A DNA stretch of 64,000 bases. It comes from Gracilimonas sp040117685. GTDB lineage: Bacteria > Bacteroidota > Rhodothermia > Balneolales > Balneolaceae. The notes under the pieces were generated by a model, which was given only the letters and a program-made list of their open reading frames with translations, did no database searches and was not told the DNA's origin. The stretch is taken from the NCBI RefSeq assembly GCF_040117685.2, contig NZ_JBEDYP020000017.1:7393-71392 (forward strand). The letters are read 5' to 3'. Positions 24,300 through 33,562 of this stretch are shown one piece after another; within the stretch, counting starts at the first letter, position 1; the number at the start of each line of letters is the position of its first letter. A program made the position numbers and the translations under genes.

Positions 24300-25706
24300 T
24301 CACGGGAAAATGCCCATTTGTTCGTACATGATGCCAATTTTATCGATGGCACCCACAAAGGCGGCTGTTCTCAGATCATTGAGATTATGCTTTTCACGAA
24401 CTTCGGCGATCTGCTCATAAGCGGTAATCATTGTTTCTTCCAGGCCGGAATCTACCAGGTCATACTCACCGGCCCCTCTGGCCAAATCAGCCAGTTCAGC
24501 ATCAGTGAAGTCCCGATCCGAAATGTTTTCAATTACCCGGAGAATTTTCTTCAGGCTGGTTTCATCAAAGCGCTTACTCAAGCGACCATACCGAACATGC
24601 TGGATATCCTTCAGCCATTCGAAATAGGAGACAACCACACCACCCGCATTCAGGTATGTATCGGGAAGGATTAGTGCGCCACGTTCTTTCAGGATGTCGT
24701 GGGCATCGGCGGTGGTTGGGCCGTTAGCTGCCTCTGCAATAATTTTCGCCTTCACTTCTGCCGCGTTATCGCCGGTAATCTGGCTTTCCAAAGCCGCCGG
24801 GATGAGTATGTCACATTCAGCCGTGAGCGCATTATCTCTATCTTTGAGTTCTTTGGTGTTTTCAAACCCAATGATGGACCCGGTGTCTTTGCGGTATTCC
24901 ATCAGCTTTTCAAGGTCGATGCCGTTTTCATCATAAATAGATCCTTCAATTTCAGCCACACCCACCAGCTTGGCTCCGGCTTCGGTCATATACTTGGAAG
25001 CGTGGTAACCTACATTACCCAGTCCCTGCACGACGAATGTTTTTCCATCAATGCCGGTAGATAATCCAATCCGATCCATGTCTTTTTTGTTGTTGCAAGC
25101 TTCGCGAATACCGAAATAAACGCCCCGGCCGGTAGCCTCGGTTCTTCCGCGAATACCGCCCTGCTGGATAGGCTTTCCCGTTACACAGGCCTCAGCGTTC
25201 AGGTCGTCTTTCATCTGTCGGTACGTGTCCAGAATCCAGCCCATTTCACGGGCTCCGGTACCGTAATCCGGAGCGGGCACATCCACACCCGGACCAATAA
25301 ATCCTTTCTTAATCAGCTCGTAAGTGTAACGGCGGGTAATTCTTTCCAGCTCGTTTTCCGAATACTCACGGGTACTGATTTTGATACCACCTTTGGCTCC
25401 TCCGAAGGGAACATCAACAATAGCACACTTGTACGTCATTAAAGCAGCCAGGGCCATGGTTTCATCTTCGTCCACTTTATGGCTGTACCGGATACCGCCT
25501 TTGGTTGGCAGTTTATGGTGGCTGTGTTCTACCCTCCACCCCTCTACAACTTCGATGGAGCCGTCATCTCGCCGAACGGGAAAAGTGACGTGATAAACGG
25601 TATTACAGATTTTAATCTGTGCCAAAATACCTTTGTCGAAGCGGGTGTACTTGGCAGCTTTATCAAAGTTTTTGTTAACCTGTTCATAAAATTTATATGT
25701 GGACAT
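24300..25706 (-). CDS. gdhA: Glutamate dehydrogenase (Glu/Leu/Phe/Val dehydrogenase family)
   Basis: I start at the ATG at 25706 because AGGAGA stands a suitable distance upstream; a longer ATG frame from 25751 ignores that site. The product has 468 residues. Substrate and catalytic lysines are in LPTKGGIRYS and TYKCAIVDVPFGGAKGGIK, and the Rossmann motif is QGLGNVGYH. It interconverts glutamate and 2-oxoglutarate plus ammonia. The extra segment with CVTGKPIQQGGIRGRTEATGRGV is typical of GDH rather than leucine dehydrogenase. The symporter downstream could supply its amino-acid substrate. Confidence 0.93.
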   Translation of the reverse strand: MSTYKFYEQVNKNFDKAAKYTRFDKGILAQIKICNTVYHVTFPVRRDDGSIEVVEGWRVEHSHHKLPTKGGIRYSHKVDEDETMALAALMTYKCAIVDVPFGGAKGGIKISTREYSENELERITRRYTYELIKKGFIGPGVDVPAPDYGTGAREMGWILDTYRQMKDDLNAEACVTGKPIQQGGIRGRTEATGRGVYFGIREACNNKKDMDRIGLSTGIDGKTFVVQGLGNVGYHASKYMTEAGAKLVGVAEIEGSIYDENGIDLEKLMEYRKDTGSIIGFENTKELKDRDNALTAECDILIPAALESQITGDNAAEVKAKIIAEAANGPTTADAHDILKERGALILPDTYLNAGGVVVSYFEWLKDIQHVRYGRLSKRFDETSLKKILRVIENISDRDFTDAELADLARGAGEYDLVDSGLEETMITAYEQIAEVREKHNLNDLRTAAFVGAIDKIGIMYEQMGIFP

Positions 25707-25782
25707 GTTCCCTGTCTCCTTAGCTAATTTTGAAGTACCTGATGGTCGCAATTATATCACAGAGAAACAAGGAAAAGCCGCT

Positions 25783-26514
25783 CTATTCGGTAATTGGAAG
25801 GGACACGTGAAGATGATCGGCAGTGCCGGTGTGCCGGATGGTGTTGAGCCCCATGATTTCGAGGGAGCCGCGGAGCAAAATGTTCCTGAATTCATTACGA
25901 CCAATAGTTCTAAGGTCGATAGCATGAACGTAGCCGGTTTCTTGCGTGTAATGAAGTGATCGCTGATTGAGGGGTAGTCCCATTGCTGCATAATCTTCAG
26001 GCTGTCGCTGAATATCGGTGACCACCAGATCATTGTCGGCAAGGGTAGTAGTAGCTATGGCTACACGTAAAATGGGATGCATGGACCGATACACCTCGCG
26101 AATGTCATTACTTTTGGCATTAACAGACGAGATGTACATCACCCCATAGAAACAGAAAGCAAAAACGAGTGCTCCGATGCCACCAAGGCTGAACTTCAAC
26201 AACATTTTTTTATTATCGATCCGCCTGAACAAAAAGAAGATGTAAAAGAGAAGCAGCAACACAGTAGCAGAAATTCCACCGCCCAGAGCCAGCCAGCCAT
26301 TCCATCCGTAGGAAAGGTTCAGAAAAACAGAGGTTCGGATTAACAGAAAAAAAGGGAGTACAACGAGGCCAATGACCATCAAAAGTCCGAATAAAACGCG
26401 GAAGCCGGTGTTCTTCTTTCTTTGCGGTGAGCCGGTTTTTGAAGCCGTGGATGCCGCACCGCTTTTGTCCATATTCAGCAGCCAGTCGATATCTTTTTGG
26501 GAAATCTTGTCCAT
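25783..26514 (-). CDS. Membrane-anchored protein with possible M15-like zinc peptidase domain
   Basis: This 243-residue protein has three hydrophobic helices (about 40-62, 72-95 and 106-130) followed by a soluble domain of about 110 residues. That domain has SLHYTQETGYVHAIDLR and, near the end, TADHLHVSL. The pattern His...Asp...His resembles the zinc ligands of M15/M74 D-Ala-D-Ala or LD-peptidases, which would place it in cell-wall turnover, but spacing differs from the canonical motif. I would treat the peptidase call as tentative. It lies 76 bases upstream of gdhA and just below another small membrane protein gene. Confidence 0.55.
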   Translation of the reverse strand: MDKISQKDIDWLLNMDKSGAASTASKTGSPQRKKNTGFRVLFGLLMVIGLVVLPFFLLIRTSVFLNLSYGWNGWLALGGGISATVLLLLFYIFFLFRRIDNKKMLLKFSLGGIGALVFAFCFYGVMYISSVNAKSNDIREVYRSMHPILRVAIATTTLADNDLVVTDIQRQPEDYAAMGLPLNQRSLHYTQETGYVHAIDLRTIGRNEFRNILLRGSLEIMGLNTIRHTGTADHLHVSLPITE

Positions 26515-26544
26515 GGCTGCTTCAACGGATTAAAACAGTTGGTG

Positions 26545-26943
26545 TTACATGCTGCGGTACGACCGGCGCAATAAAAAGGGAAAGCTCTGCAGGATAACGA
26601 CTAATACCAGCACGATAGGAATAATCTCATACGAGTTCTGGTGTATGGCGGTGCTCAGGTTCATCAGGTGATAAGAGAATAGAATACCGGATGTAAACAG
26701 GGAAAAACCATAGGCCCAGCTCGCTCTCGTCCAAAGCGAAAAGCCACTCACCAGTGATGTGATCCCAACAATGATGGAAGTGCCAAAGGCGAGAGCGGGC
26801 AAGTCATTGTGTTGAAACTCAAAAAGGTTACCGGAAAACTGACCGCTTTGTAACGAACCGATTAGTTCCACAAACTGGTACAGGCCAACGAGCAGGAAAA
26901 AGAGTTGCAGGAACAGGTGAATTCTGCGGTCTTTAAGGGTCAT
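26545..26943 (-). CDS. Small four-helix membrane protein, unknown function
   Basis: This 132-residue protein has four predicted membrane helices (about 7-24, 50-68, 74-92 and 105-125) with short loops and a basic C-terminus (RRSYRSM). I recognise no family motif. Its start follows a purine-poor leader, but the frame is complete and coding-like. The M15-like gene begins 30 bases downstream on the same strand, suggesting a two-gene unit. Confidence 0.65.
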   Translation of the reverse strand: MTLKDRRIHLFLQLFFLLVGLYQFVELIGSLQSGQFSGNLFEFQHNDLPALAFGTSIIVGITSLVSGFSLWTRASWAYGFSLFTSGILFSYHLMNLSTAIHQNSYEIIPIVLVLVVILQSFPFLLRRSYRSM

Positions 26944-27033
26944 TCGAAAATAAATTTAGGTTAGAGAAGGTCTCACTATACCCTAATTCGAAACCCGGAA
27001 AATTGTTCCTGCAGAATTCAGGTTTTTGTTTGG

Positions 27034-27300
27034 TTAAACGGTTTCGGTATCCGCAAAAATGGGATCATCCTGACGAAATACATTCACGGTAAACAACACC
27101 CCAACCGATCCTACTACAGCATAAAAAGCCGATCCGGCCAAGCCGACCGCATGCACAATGAAGGTGCCTGCTAAAGCCCCGAGCACTCCAAAAGCAAGGC
27201 TGGGCAACATAGTCACTCCCCGATCCTGAGTGATAACACGGCTCAGCCATCCAATTATTAATCCTATGGTGATATAGCTTAATAAATACATGAGGGTCAT
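27034..27300 (-). CDS. GlsB/YeaQ/YmgE family membrane protein
   Basis: This 88-residue protein has three hydrophobic helices with the glycine-rich pattern of the transglycosylase-associated family: LLSYITIGLIIGWLSRVI, then LPSLAFGVLGALAGTFIVH, then FYAVVGSVGVLFTV. Members are small stress-induced inner-membrane proteins of unknown biochemical role. A purine-rich AAGGAGTACGT sequence directly precedes the ATG. It is divergent from the dipeptidase gene. Confidence 0.82.
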   Translation of the reverse strand: MTLMYLLSYITIGLIIGWLSRVITQDRGVTMLPSLAFGVLGALAGTFIVHAVGLAGSAFYAVVGSVGVLFTVNVFRQDDPIFADTETV

Positions 27301-27429
27301 ACGTACTCCTTCATTTGTTAATATCTATTAAATAAATGGGATGCAGAGGGTATGCGTTCCGTGGCGCTTCACAACTTTCCAAAAATTAGTATAGATTCTT
27401 CTCCTAAAATCACTAATAAAAGAACCACT

Positions 27430-28722
27430 ATGAAAAAACTACTCAGCTCTTCCATCCTTGCATTATTACTGTTGGTGGGGTGCGCCCCAAGTGAAAAGGA
27501 AACTTTTGACAAAGCCATGGATATTCATGAAAGGGTTATCACGCTGGATACCCACGTGGATATTAACGTGAATAACTTTACCGAAGAAACCAACTACACA
27601 CAAAGATTAAATACCCAGGTCGATTTGGTTAAAATGGAAGAAGGGGGGCTGGATGTGGTTTGGCTGGTGGTTTATACCGGACAGGATACGTTGACGGAGG
27701 AAGGCTATGCGGATGCCTATGAAAATGCGGATGCCAAATTTGAGGCCATCCACCGTTTAACCCAGGAAATTGCTCCCGATCAAATGGAGCTGGCAACCAC
27801 CTCTGAGGATGTGAGGCGTATTATTGCCGAAGGAAAGAAAGTGGCTATGATTGGAGTGGAGAATGCGTATCCGGTGGGTACTGATCTCTCCAGGATAGAA
27901 GAATTTTATGAGCGCGGTGCCCGATATATGTCCCTTTCGCATAACGGGCACAGTCAATTCAGCGATTCCAACACTGGGGAGCGCGATGACCAATGGATGC
28001 ATGACGGCCTGAGCGACCAGGGAAGAGAAGCCATCGCTGAAATGAACCGGCTGGGCATGCTGATTGATATCTCCCATCCTTCTAAAAAAGCAAACATCGA
28101 AACGATGAAGTTGTCGAAAGCACCGGTGATAGCATCGCACTCCTCAGCCAGGGCGATGAATGATGTAAGCCGCAACCTGAGCGATGAAGAACTGATGCTG
28201 CTGAAAGAAAATGGCGGAGTTGTGCAAACCGTCGCTTTTCGCAGCTATCTTGATTCCGAAAAACACGCCGCCTGGCAGGAAGCCTCGCGCACAGTTCTGG
28301 AAGAAGAAGCCGGAAAATTGGGTTTTGAGCTTTTAAATTGGGGTGATATTCGCGAAATGAGCGAAGAAGAACGTGATGAATACATGGAAATGTACCGCAC
28401 TGCTCAGGATAATGCCGAGCCCCGAATTACCGAAGAAGTAAACGAGATGTACCCACCGGTTAATGTTTCGGATCTGGTTGATCATGTAGATTATATGGTC
28501 GATTTAATTGGATTAAAACATGTTGGAATCAGCTCGGATTTTGATGGCGGAGGCGGTGTTTACAATTGGATGGATGCCTCAGAAACCTTCAATGTGACGC
28601 ATGAGCTGGTGAAGCGCGGTTATAGTGAAGAAGAAATCGCGATGCTGTGGAGTGGAAATTTACTTCGTGTATTGGATGAAGCCGAAGCTGTTGCCGCCGA
28701 AATTCAAGCTCAGGAAGAGTAA
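27430..28722 (+). CDS. M19 membrane dipeptidase (lipoprotein)
   Basis: I start at the ATG at 27430 because a perfect lipoprotein signal follows (MKKLLSSSILALLLLVGC, Cys18); an upstream ATG at 27352 would bury it. The product has 430 residues. Zinc ligands of renal-type dipeptidases are His42 and Asp44 in LDTHVDIN, a Glu in IGVENAYP, and His residues in IDISHPS and IASHSSAR. GISSDFDGGGG near the C-terminus is also conserved. It hydrolyses dipeptides at the cell envelope and complements the M28 and Xaa-Pro peptidases encoded near the left end. Confidence 0.94.
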   Translation: MKKLLSSSILALLLLVGCAPSEKETFDKAMDIHERVITLDTHVDINVNNFTEETNYTQRLNTQVDLVKMEEGGLDVVWLVVYTGQDTLTEEGYADAYENADAKFEAIHRLTQEIAPDQMELATTSEDVRRIIAEGKKVAMIGVENAYPVGTDLSRIEEFYERGARYMSLSHNGHSQFSDSNTGERDDQWMHDGLSDQGREAIAEMNRLGMLIDISHPSKKANIETMKLSKAPVIASHSSARAMNDVSRNLSDEELMLLKENGGVVQTVAFRSYLDSEKHAAWQEASRTVLEEEAGKLGFELLNWGDIREMSEEERDEYMEMYRTAQDNAEPRITEEVNEMYPPVNVSDLVDHVDYMVDLIGLKHVGISSDFDGGGGVYNWMDASETFNVTHELVKRGYSEEEIAMLWSGNLLRVLDEAEAVAAEIQAQEE

Positions 28723-28732
28723 GCGAATACCC

Positions 28733-28793
28733 AACAAGGAACTCCGAACTTTGGACCATTCCGTTCAAAATTTAGAGTTGGATGTTCCTTGTT
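28733..28793. repeat. Palindromic word-type spacer
   Basis: AACAAGGAAC (28733-28742) and GTTCCTTGTT (28784-28793) are exact complements. AACAAGGAA recurs at 29.43 kb and 35.42 kb, always just after a coding region. It lies after the dipeptidase stop. Confidence 0.65.
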
Positions 28794-28937
28794 TGGTGTT
28801 TAACTGTCCAAAAATCATTAAAGCCAAATTATCTTTTTGCAAAGAAAAGTTAGAAAAAGGTTATTTCCTTTAAACCTCCGCCTAATCTTTTTAACTTTAC
28901 GGCTCACAAAAATTACTGTAAACAAAATCATAAAAAA

Positions 28938-29429
28938 GTGATTGCAGAAGCAGACGTTTCAACTGACGTCAAGATTTTAAAAGCCGATTTAAGTAACCCT
29001 AAACACGCCTCAGATATAGTCAAGATTGTAGACCTCTTTGCGAGAGATCCTATGGGGCAGGATGAACCGCTGGACGAGGAAGTCCGCGTAGATATGATCG
29101 CAGAGATGAAGAAGGTGCCCACCACCATGACCTACATCGCCTATGCCGGCGAAAAAGCGCTGGGTATTGTAACCTGTTTTGTAGGATTTTCAACCTTTAC
29201 GGCAAGCAAGGTATTCAAAATTCATGATGTAGCCGTTCACCCCGATGCACGCGGGATGGGAATCGGAACCATGATGCTGGAAAACATTGAAAACGAAGCC
29301 AGGGAAATGGGCTGCTCTAAAATTACCCTTGAAGTGCGGGAAGATAACCCGGCGCGCCGCCTGTATGAAAAACAGGACTTTGAATACGGTGATCCGAAAT
29401 GGTATTTCATGACGAAGAACCTCGGGTGA
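28938..29429 (+). CDS. GNAT-family N-acetyltransferase
   Basis: This 163-residue protein starts with a GTG. It carries the GNAT acetyl-CoA-binding motif HPDARGMGIGTMML in motif A and the usual EVREDNPARRLYEKQDFEYG motif B region. The fold is complete and of normal length. The acceptor (small molecule, peptide or protein amine) cannot be told. It is a single-gene unit followed by a strong terminator at 29.47 kb. Confidence 0.9.
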   Translation: MIAEADVSTDVKILKADLSNPKHASDIVKIVDLFARDPMGQDEPLDEEVRVDMIAEMKKVPTTMTYIAYAGEKALGIVTCFVGFSTFTASKVFKIHDVAVHPDARGMGIGTMMLENIENEAREMGCSKITLEVREDNPARRLYEKQDFEYGDPKWYFMTKNLG

Positions 29430-29468
29430 AAACCGAACAAGGAACATTGAACTTCGAATATTGAAGTG

Positions 29469-29499
29469 AAGCCTCTTCTTAGCAGAAGAGGCTTTTTTT
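29469..29499 (+). terminator. Rho-independent terminator after GNAT gene
   Basis: AAGCCTCTTCT (29469-29479) pairs exactly with AGAAGAGGCTT (29484-29494) around TAGC, and a run of seven T residues follows (29493-29499). Just before it stand the words GAACAAGGAACATTGAAC and TTCGAATATTGAAG. Confidence 0.95.
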
Positions 29500-29554
29500 G
29501 TTTAAATGTTTTCCCCATATTCATTCGTCATTGTAGTCACTTGTACTTAAACGC

Positions 29555-30877
29555 ATGAAAAGATTAATTATACTGTTTGTAGGGTGCCTGCTGTTAGCAT
29601 CCTGCAACAATAAAACTTCCGGGCCGCCCTTCAAGATTGAGCTGGAACTAAAAGAGAACTCCGGTCAGGTTCCGCCATTACTTGCGGTGTCTATGGGCGG
29701 CGGGTTTATTTTTGACCCTGAATATCCGGGAGAGCCTACTGAAATGCCTGAAGGGTTACAGAATGGAGAGATTTTTCATGGCATCATCGATTTGTATCAA
29801 TACGTGAGTCAGGGTCACGCCGCGGGATTTATCAAGGAGTCTATTTTTCAGAGAAACAGTGCCCTGATAGATTCTGTTACTATTACCGATGAGTGGGTAG
29901 ATGTAATTTTTACGGTGGCTGTTGGCGAAGACGAACAAGGCAGAGCCATAGCATTTGTGGAAGGTAAAGATGGAAATTTCCCGGATGATCCAATTTACTT
30001 TGATTCCACCACGGTTGAGTTTCAGGATCAGGTATTTAAGGTGATGGAAGCCGTAGTTCCGGCCCCCTTTGAATATTACAATGGTGAAGAAGTGGTGTGG
30101 CATGAAGGCAAGGCCAGCCTGATGTACCTTTCCGATTCCACTCCCTCCGAAAGCTTACAGTTGTTCTATCATAAAATCCGAATGGGGACATGGACGGTTA
30201 ATGACCAAACATTCGATATTCTCCTCTCCAAAGAAAGTGCTCCTCCTTACCGGAAAGAGTTATACACCTATTTATACATAGACCTGGACGAAGACGGAAC
30301 ATTTGACGTGATGCCCGATGGCATGGAGGCATACCCCGTAACGGAGCCCTTCAACATAGCCGGGGAAAGCTGGAAGATAACCGATATTACCATCGACGGC
30401 AGCTCGGTAACCATAGACGTATCCGAAGAGAAAGTGGACCCTAAAGTAGCCCTCCGTCCGGGTATAGAAGCCCCGAATTTTACCGCCACAACTGTAGCGG
30501 GAAATCAGTTCAACCTGGAGGAACTTCAGGGTAAATACGTGATGCTTGATTTTTGGGGAACGTGGTGCGGACCTTGTATCGATGTCCTGCCGGTGTTAAA
30601 ACAAGCCTATGAAGAATATGGCGGAGCTGATTTCGAAATTATAGGAATAGCCAATGAAGTTAGTGCCGATGGTTTTAAGAACTTTCTGAAAAATGAGGGC
30701 ATCAGCTGGCCTCAGGTTCTGGAAATCTATGAAGAGAATAATACCATTCAGGAAATCTATTCAGTCAACTCATATCCCACCTATTATTTGATCAACCCGG
30801 AAGGGGAAATTGTAGAGTACGGGATGGCATTGTCGGAGGAGAACCTTATGGGCACGTTGAGCAAATATTTGGATTGA
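29555..30877 (+). CDS. TlpA-like thioredoxin-domain lipoprotein
   Basis: This 440-residue protein has a lipobox LASC (Cys17). A large N-terminal region of unknown fold (about 20-300) is followed by a TlpA/ResA-type thioredoxin domain: APNFTATTVAGNQFNLEEL, then WCGPC with redox cysteines 338 and 341, and a cis-proline region SYPTYYLINPEG. It probably reduces disulfides of envelope proteins, for example apocytochromes. Long N-terminal extensions on TlpA domains are common in Bacteroidota and are thought to bind partners. It is monocistronic. Confidence 0.88.
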   Translation: MKRLIILFVGCLLLASCNNKTSGPPFKIELELKENSGQVPPLLAVSMGGGFIFDPEYPGEPTEMPEGLQNGEIFHGIIDLYQYVSQGHAAGFIKESIFQRNSALIDSVTITDEWVDVIFTVAVGEDEQGRAIAFVEGKDGNFPDDPIYFDSTTVEFQDQVFKVMEAVVPAPFEYYNGEEVVWHEGKASLMYLSDSTPSESLQLFYHKIRMGTWTVNDQTFDILLSKESAPPYRKELYTYLYIDLDEDGTFDVMPDGMEAYPVTEPFNIAGESWKITDITIDGSSVTIDVSEEKVDPKVALRPGIEAPNFTATTVAGNQFNLEELQGKYVMLDFWGTWCGPCIDVLPVLKQAYEEYGGADFEIIGIANEVSADGFKNFLKNEGISWPQVLEIYEENNTIQEIYSVNSYPTYYLINPEGEIVEYGMALSEENLMGTLSKYLD

Positions 30878-31071
30878 TCTATACAGGCACAGTTTGGGGT
30901 CTATTTTCTGTATTCTTGCCCCTAAACACAGTTAAATCAACACTAATTTGTAACATTTATCATTTTTTTACTCTTGTGTATGCAAGCAGTTAATAAATGA
31001 CCGGTCATAGATAGTTAGCTAACTCTTAATTGCTGTGTTATAAAAAGAACACCAATTAACAGAGGTAATCT
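30878..31071 (+). promoter_or_regulatory. Leader of the subtilase gene with perfect palindrome
   Basis: This 194-base gap contains the 10-base palindrome GTTAGCTAAC at about 31013-31022 and, upstream, ACCGGT (about 31000). The start codon at 31072 is preceded by AGAGG at good spacing. An operator or promoter role is guesswork; no clear consensus was found. Confidence 0.3.
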
Positions 31072-32316
31072 ATGTCAAGTACTATGTTAAAAAAGCTAAG
31101 CTCTTTACTAATTATCGGGGCATTAGTCGTCACAGGATGTGACCAAACAACAAGCGTTAAAAAACAAGACGAACTCACCAAGCAAGAGAAAGCCGAGCAA
31201 ATTCTGGCTAAACAAAATCAGCCTATTGACGGGCAGTACATTGTGGTTTTTAAAGAAGAAGGCAATGAACGGAGGATGGCCAAAGCTCAGCGGGCGCAGC
31301 AGGTTGAACGAAAAATCAGCGCTGTCTCTGCAGAGAATAACATCCCGGAAGAAAAAATCAGAAGTACCTATAAATATTCTGTCAGTGGTTTTACGGCCGA
31401 ACTGGACGATGAACAGCTTTCTGCTTTGAGAAACGATGAACGTGTTGATTACATCGAGCAGGATAGAATTGTGATCTTGTCTCCCCCTAAAGCAACACAA
31501 TCATTCTGGTGCATTTATTTCGGTATAGGATGTGACTATGGCGGCGGAGATCCTCAGGTAACTCCTTATGGCATCAATCGTGTAGGCGGAGCCGTTGACG
31601 GATCGGGTTTAACGGCCTGGATTCTTGATTCCGGAGTTGATCTGGACCATAACGACCTGAATGTGAACACTCAACTGAGTACTTCTTTTGTAGCCACAGA
31701 AAGCACGGCCGATGATGGCAACGGGCACGGAACGCACGTTGCCGGAACCATTGCTGCCCTGGATAACGACATTGATGTGATAGGTGTAGCTGCCGGAGCA
31801 AGCGTTGTTGCTGTAAAAGTATTAGATAGTAACGGAAGCGGTGCCTATTCCGGTGTTATTGACGGCATCGATTATGTGGCAGCTAACGGATCATCCGGAG
31901 ATGTTGCCAACATGAGTCTGGGTGGCGGAACTTCTCAGGCTGTGGATGATGCAGTACGAAATGCGGCAGACAACGGAATTATGTTTGCTCTTGCGGCCGG
32001 TAACGACGGTGCCGATGCCAACAACTCTTCTCCGGCCCGGGTTGAGTACAACAATGTATGGACCGTTTCTGCCATCGACAGCAACGATAATTTTGCCTCT
32101 TTCTCTAACTACGGAAACCCACCGATTGAATATGCCGGACCCGGCGTGGATGTTGAATCTCTTTGGAGAGACGGCGGTGTGAACACCATCAGCGGTACGT
32201 CTATGGCAACACCTCATGTGGCCGGTGTGTTATTGGTTACCGGAGGAAATCCTTCTACCGATGGAACGGCCAACGGCGATCCTGACGGAACTCCCGACCC
32301 AATCGCAACGCATTAA
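31072..32316 (+). CDS. Subtilisin-like (S8) serine protease, lipoprotein
   Basis: This 414-residue precursor has a lipoprotein signal ending in VTGC, an inhibitor I9-type propeptide (about 50-135, DGQYIVVFKE to RVDYIEQDRIV) and a catalytic domain. The triad is Asp186 in LDSGVD, His219 in GHGTHVAG and Ser377 in GTSMATPHVAG. The oxyanion-hole Asn lies in AAGNDGADANNSS. The enzyme matures by cutting off its propeptide and degrades proteins outside the inner membrane. The protein ends about 30 residues after the serine helix in an acidic Gly/Asp-rich tail, with no sorting domain. Confidence 0.95.
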   Translation: MSSTMLKKLSSLLIIGALVVTGCDQTTSVKKQDELTKQEKAEQILAKQNQPIDGQYIVVFKEEGNERRMAKAQRAQQVERKISAVSAENNIPEEKIRSTYKYSVSGFTAELDDEQLSALRNDERVDYIEQDRIVILSPPKATQSFWCIYFGIGCDYGGGDPQVTPYGINRVGGAVDGSGLTAWILDSGVDLDHNDLNVNTQLSTSFVATESTADDGNGHGTHVAGTIAALDNDIDVIGVAAGASVVAVKVLDSNGSGAYSGVIDGIDYVAANGSSGDVANMSLGGGTSQAVDDAVRNAADNGIMFALAAGNDGADANNSSPARVEYNNVWTVSAIDSNDNFASFSNYGNPPIEYAGPGVDVESLWRDGGVNTISGTSMATPHVAGVLLVTGGNPSTDGTANGDPDGTPDPIATH

Positions 32317-32342
32317 GAGCAATAGTAGCTCCTAAACATAAC

Positions 32343-32377
32343 AAAAGCCCCCGCTCACATATGAGCGGGGGCTTTTT
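32343..32377 (+). terminator. Strong hairpin terminator of the subtilase gene
   Basis: Fifteen-base arms 32343-32357 and 32362-32376 (AAAAGCCCCCGCTCA and its complement) enclose a CATA loop and are followed by more T residues. The symmetric A/T ends make it usable from both sides, which suits the convergent transglycosylase gene. Confidence 0.97.
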
Positions 32378-32444
32378 ATTTTTGGGAAAGCTTAGGCCAT
32401 CATGCTGAATTTATCTTGTGCAAGAAAAAGTAACGGAGACTACA

Positions 32445-33218
32445 CTACTTAGTCTTTTCAATTTTCTTTGCTTCTTCTGCCAGCTCCAACACTACCTTGG
32501 TATACATGGTGCTTGGGTTATAGCGCATAACAGCCTTCTCTATGCTGCCTGTAATTTTGTAGAAGTGAGACAGGTAATTGGCCACAGAAAAAATATTGTT
32601 CGGCATAAAATAAAGATCAGAGCCCACCCACCAGCGATTCAGTGAATAAGGGATAAACTGGGCATATGACATGGCACCTGCATAACTTGATTCAAGTGAC
32701 AGTATATCCAGGTTGTTCTTTTCGGCAAAGATAAGCAGCTCTTCCAGCTGAGCTTTCGACCAATCACTTCTATACCCTTCTGCATACATAGATACATAAG
32801 CATTAAACGGGTTATAGCTTCCCTTGTACTTCCCAAATTCCGATTCAATTCCGATTATACCGGCAATTACGTGCTTGGGGATACCGTATTTTTCCTGGGC
32901 AGCATCTAACTCCGGGGCATATTTAACCAGGAAGTCTTCCAGCTTTTGTTTTTTAACATCGTACTTGATGATTCCCTGATAGTCCTCAAAACTCTCGATT
33001 TTAATTTCAACCGCCCGTGTAAACTTGCCGGTTATATCATCGATAAGTTTAAAGCGGGGATCGTTAAGCAAATCATTGAATGCATAGCCCTTATCCTCAA
33101 AATATTCAGCAAGCTCATCAATGTTGGCTTTTAGTTTGCCCGGATCGGAATGATCAGCAGATGCCGTACATGGAATCGTTAGCAGGAATAACAGGAGTGT
33201 GATGATGGTCTTTTTCAT
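32445..33218 (-). CDS. Lytic murein transglycosylase (MltB-like)
   Basis: This 257-residue protein has a signal peptide (cut near TASA, residue 21) and the catalytic core of the MltB/SLT_2 family. The proposed acid/base is Glu125 in IIGIESEFGKY, followed by NPFNAYVSMY, a helix-rich region and the GAMSYAQFIPYS segment. It cleaves the MurNAc-GlcNAc bond with formation of anhydro-MurNAc and acts in the periplasm. It is shorter than E. coli MltB (361) and lacks the lipobox. It forms its own unit. Confidence 0.87.
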   Translation of the reverse strand: MKKTIITLLLFLLTIPCTASADHSDPGKLKANIDELAEYFEDKGYAFNDLLNDPRFKLIDDITGKFTRAVEIKIESFEDYQGIIKYDVKKQKLEDFLVKYAPELDAAQEKYGIPKHVIAGIIGIESEFGKYKGSYNPFNAYVSMYAEGYRSDWSKAQLEELLIFAEKNNLDILSLESSYAGAMSYAQFIPYSLNRWWVGSDLYFMPNNIFSVANYLSHFYKITGSIEKAVMRYNPSTMYTKVVLELAEEAKKIEKTK

Positions 33219-33349
33219 AATAGTCGCGTTTTGTTTCGCCTCTCTGAGCTCTATTATAACAAATTCAGATTGATTTGATTATTAAAGATTGTAGAGTTTT
33301 TGAAGTTACTTATCGTTGAGATATATTAAACGTAAACCAATTTCATGTT

Positions 33350-33562
33350 ATGAGAGATCAATTAATAGAAGAATTAAAGGCTTTATCTCCGGAAGAAAAG
33401 CTCACCGTAACTGAGATTTTATGGGACAGTTTGAAAGAAGAAAATGTGTCCATTTCTGAGAGTCAGCTAAATATAATCAGGGAAAGAGAAGAAGAATATA
33501 AAGCCGGAAACCAAAAACTATATAGCTGGGAAGAGGTGAAAAAACTGGCCAGGAATAAATGA
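33350..33562 (+). CDS. Addiction-module antitoxin (RelB-like small protein)
   Basis: This 70-residue protein matches the short addiction-module family seen beside RelE/ParE toxins: LIEELKALSPEEKLTVTEILWDSL near the start, a central helix with REREEEYKAG and the C-terminal SWEEVKK motif. It overlaps the toxin gene by 4 bases (ATGA), so the two are coupled, with the antitoxin made first. It should neutralise the toxin by wrapping and probably represses the pair weakly. Confidence 0.88.
   Translation: MRDQLIEELKALSPEEKLTVTEILWDSLKEENVSISESQLNIIREREEEYKAGNQKLYSWEEVKKLARNK

Noticed and set aside
25752..26042. A 96-codon minus-strand frame upstream of gdhA
   Set aside because: It lies in another frame inside the M15-like membrane protein gene, which has better coding features.
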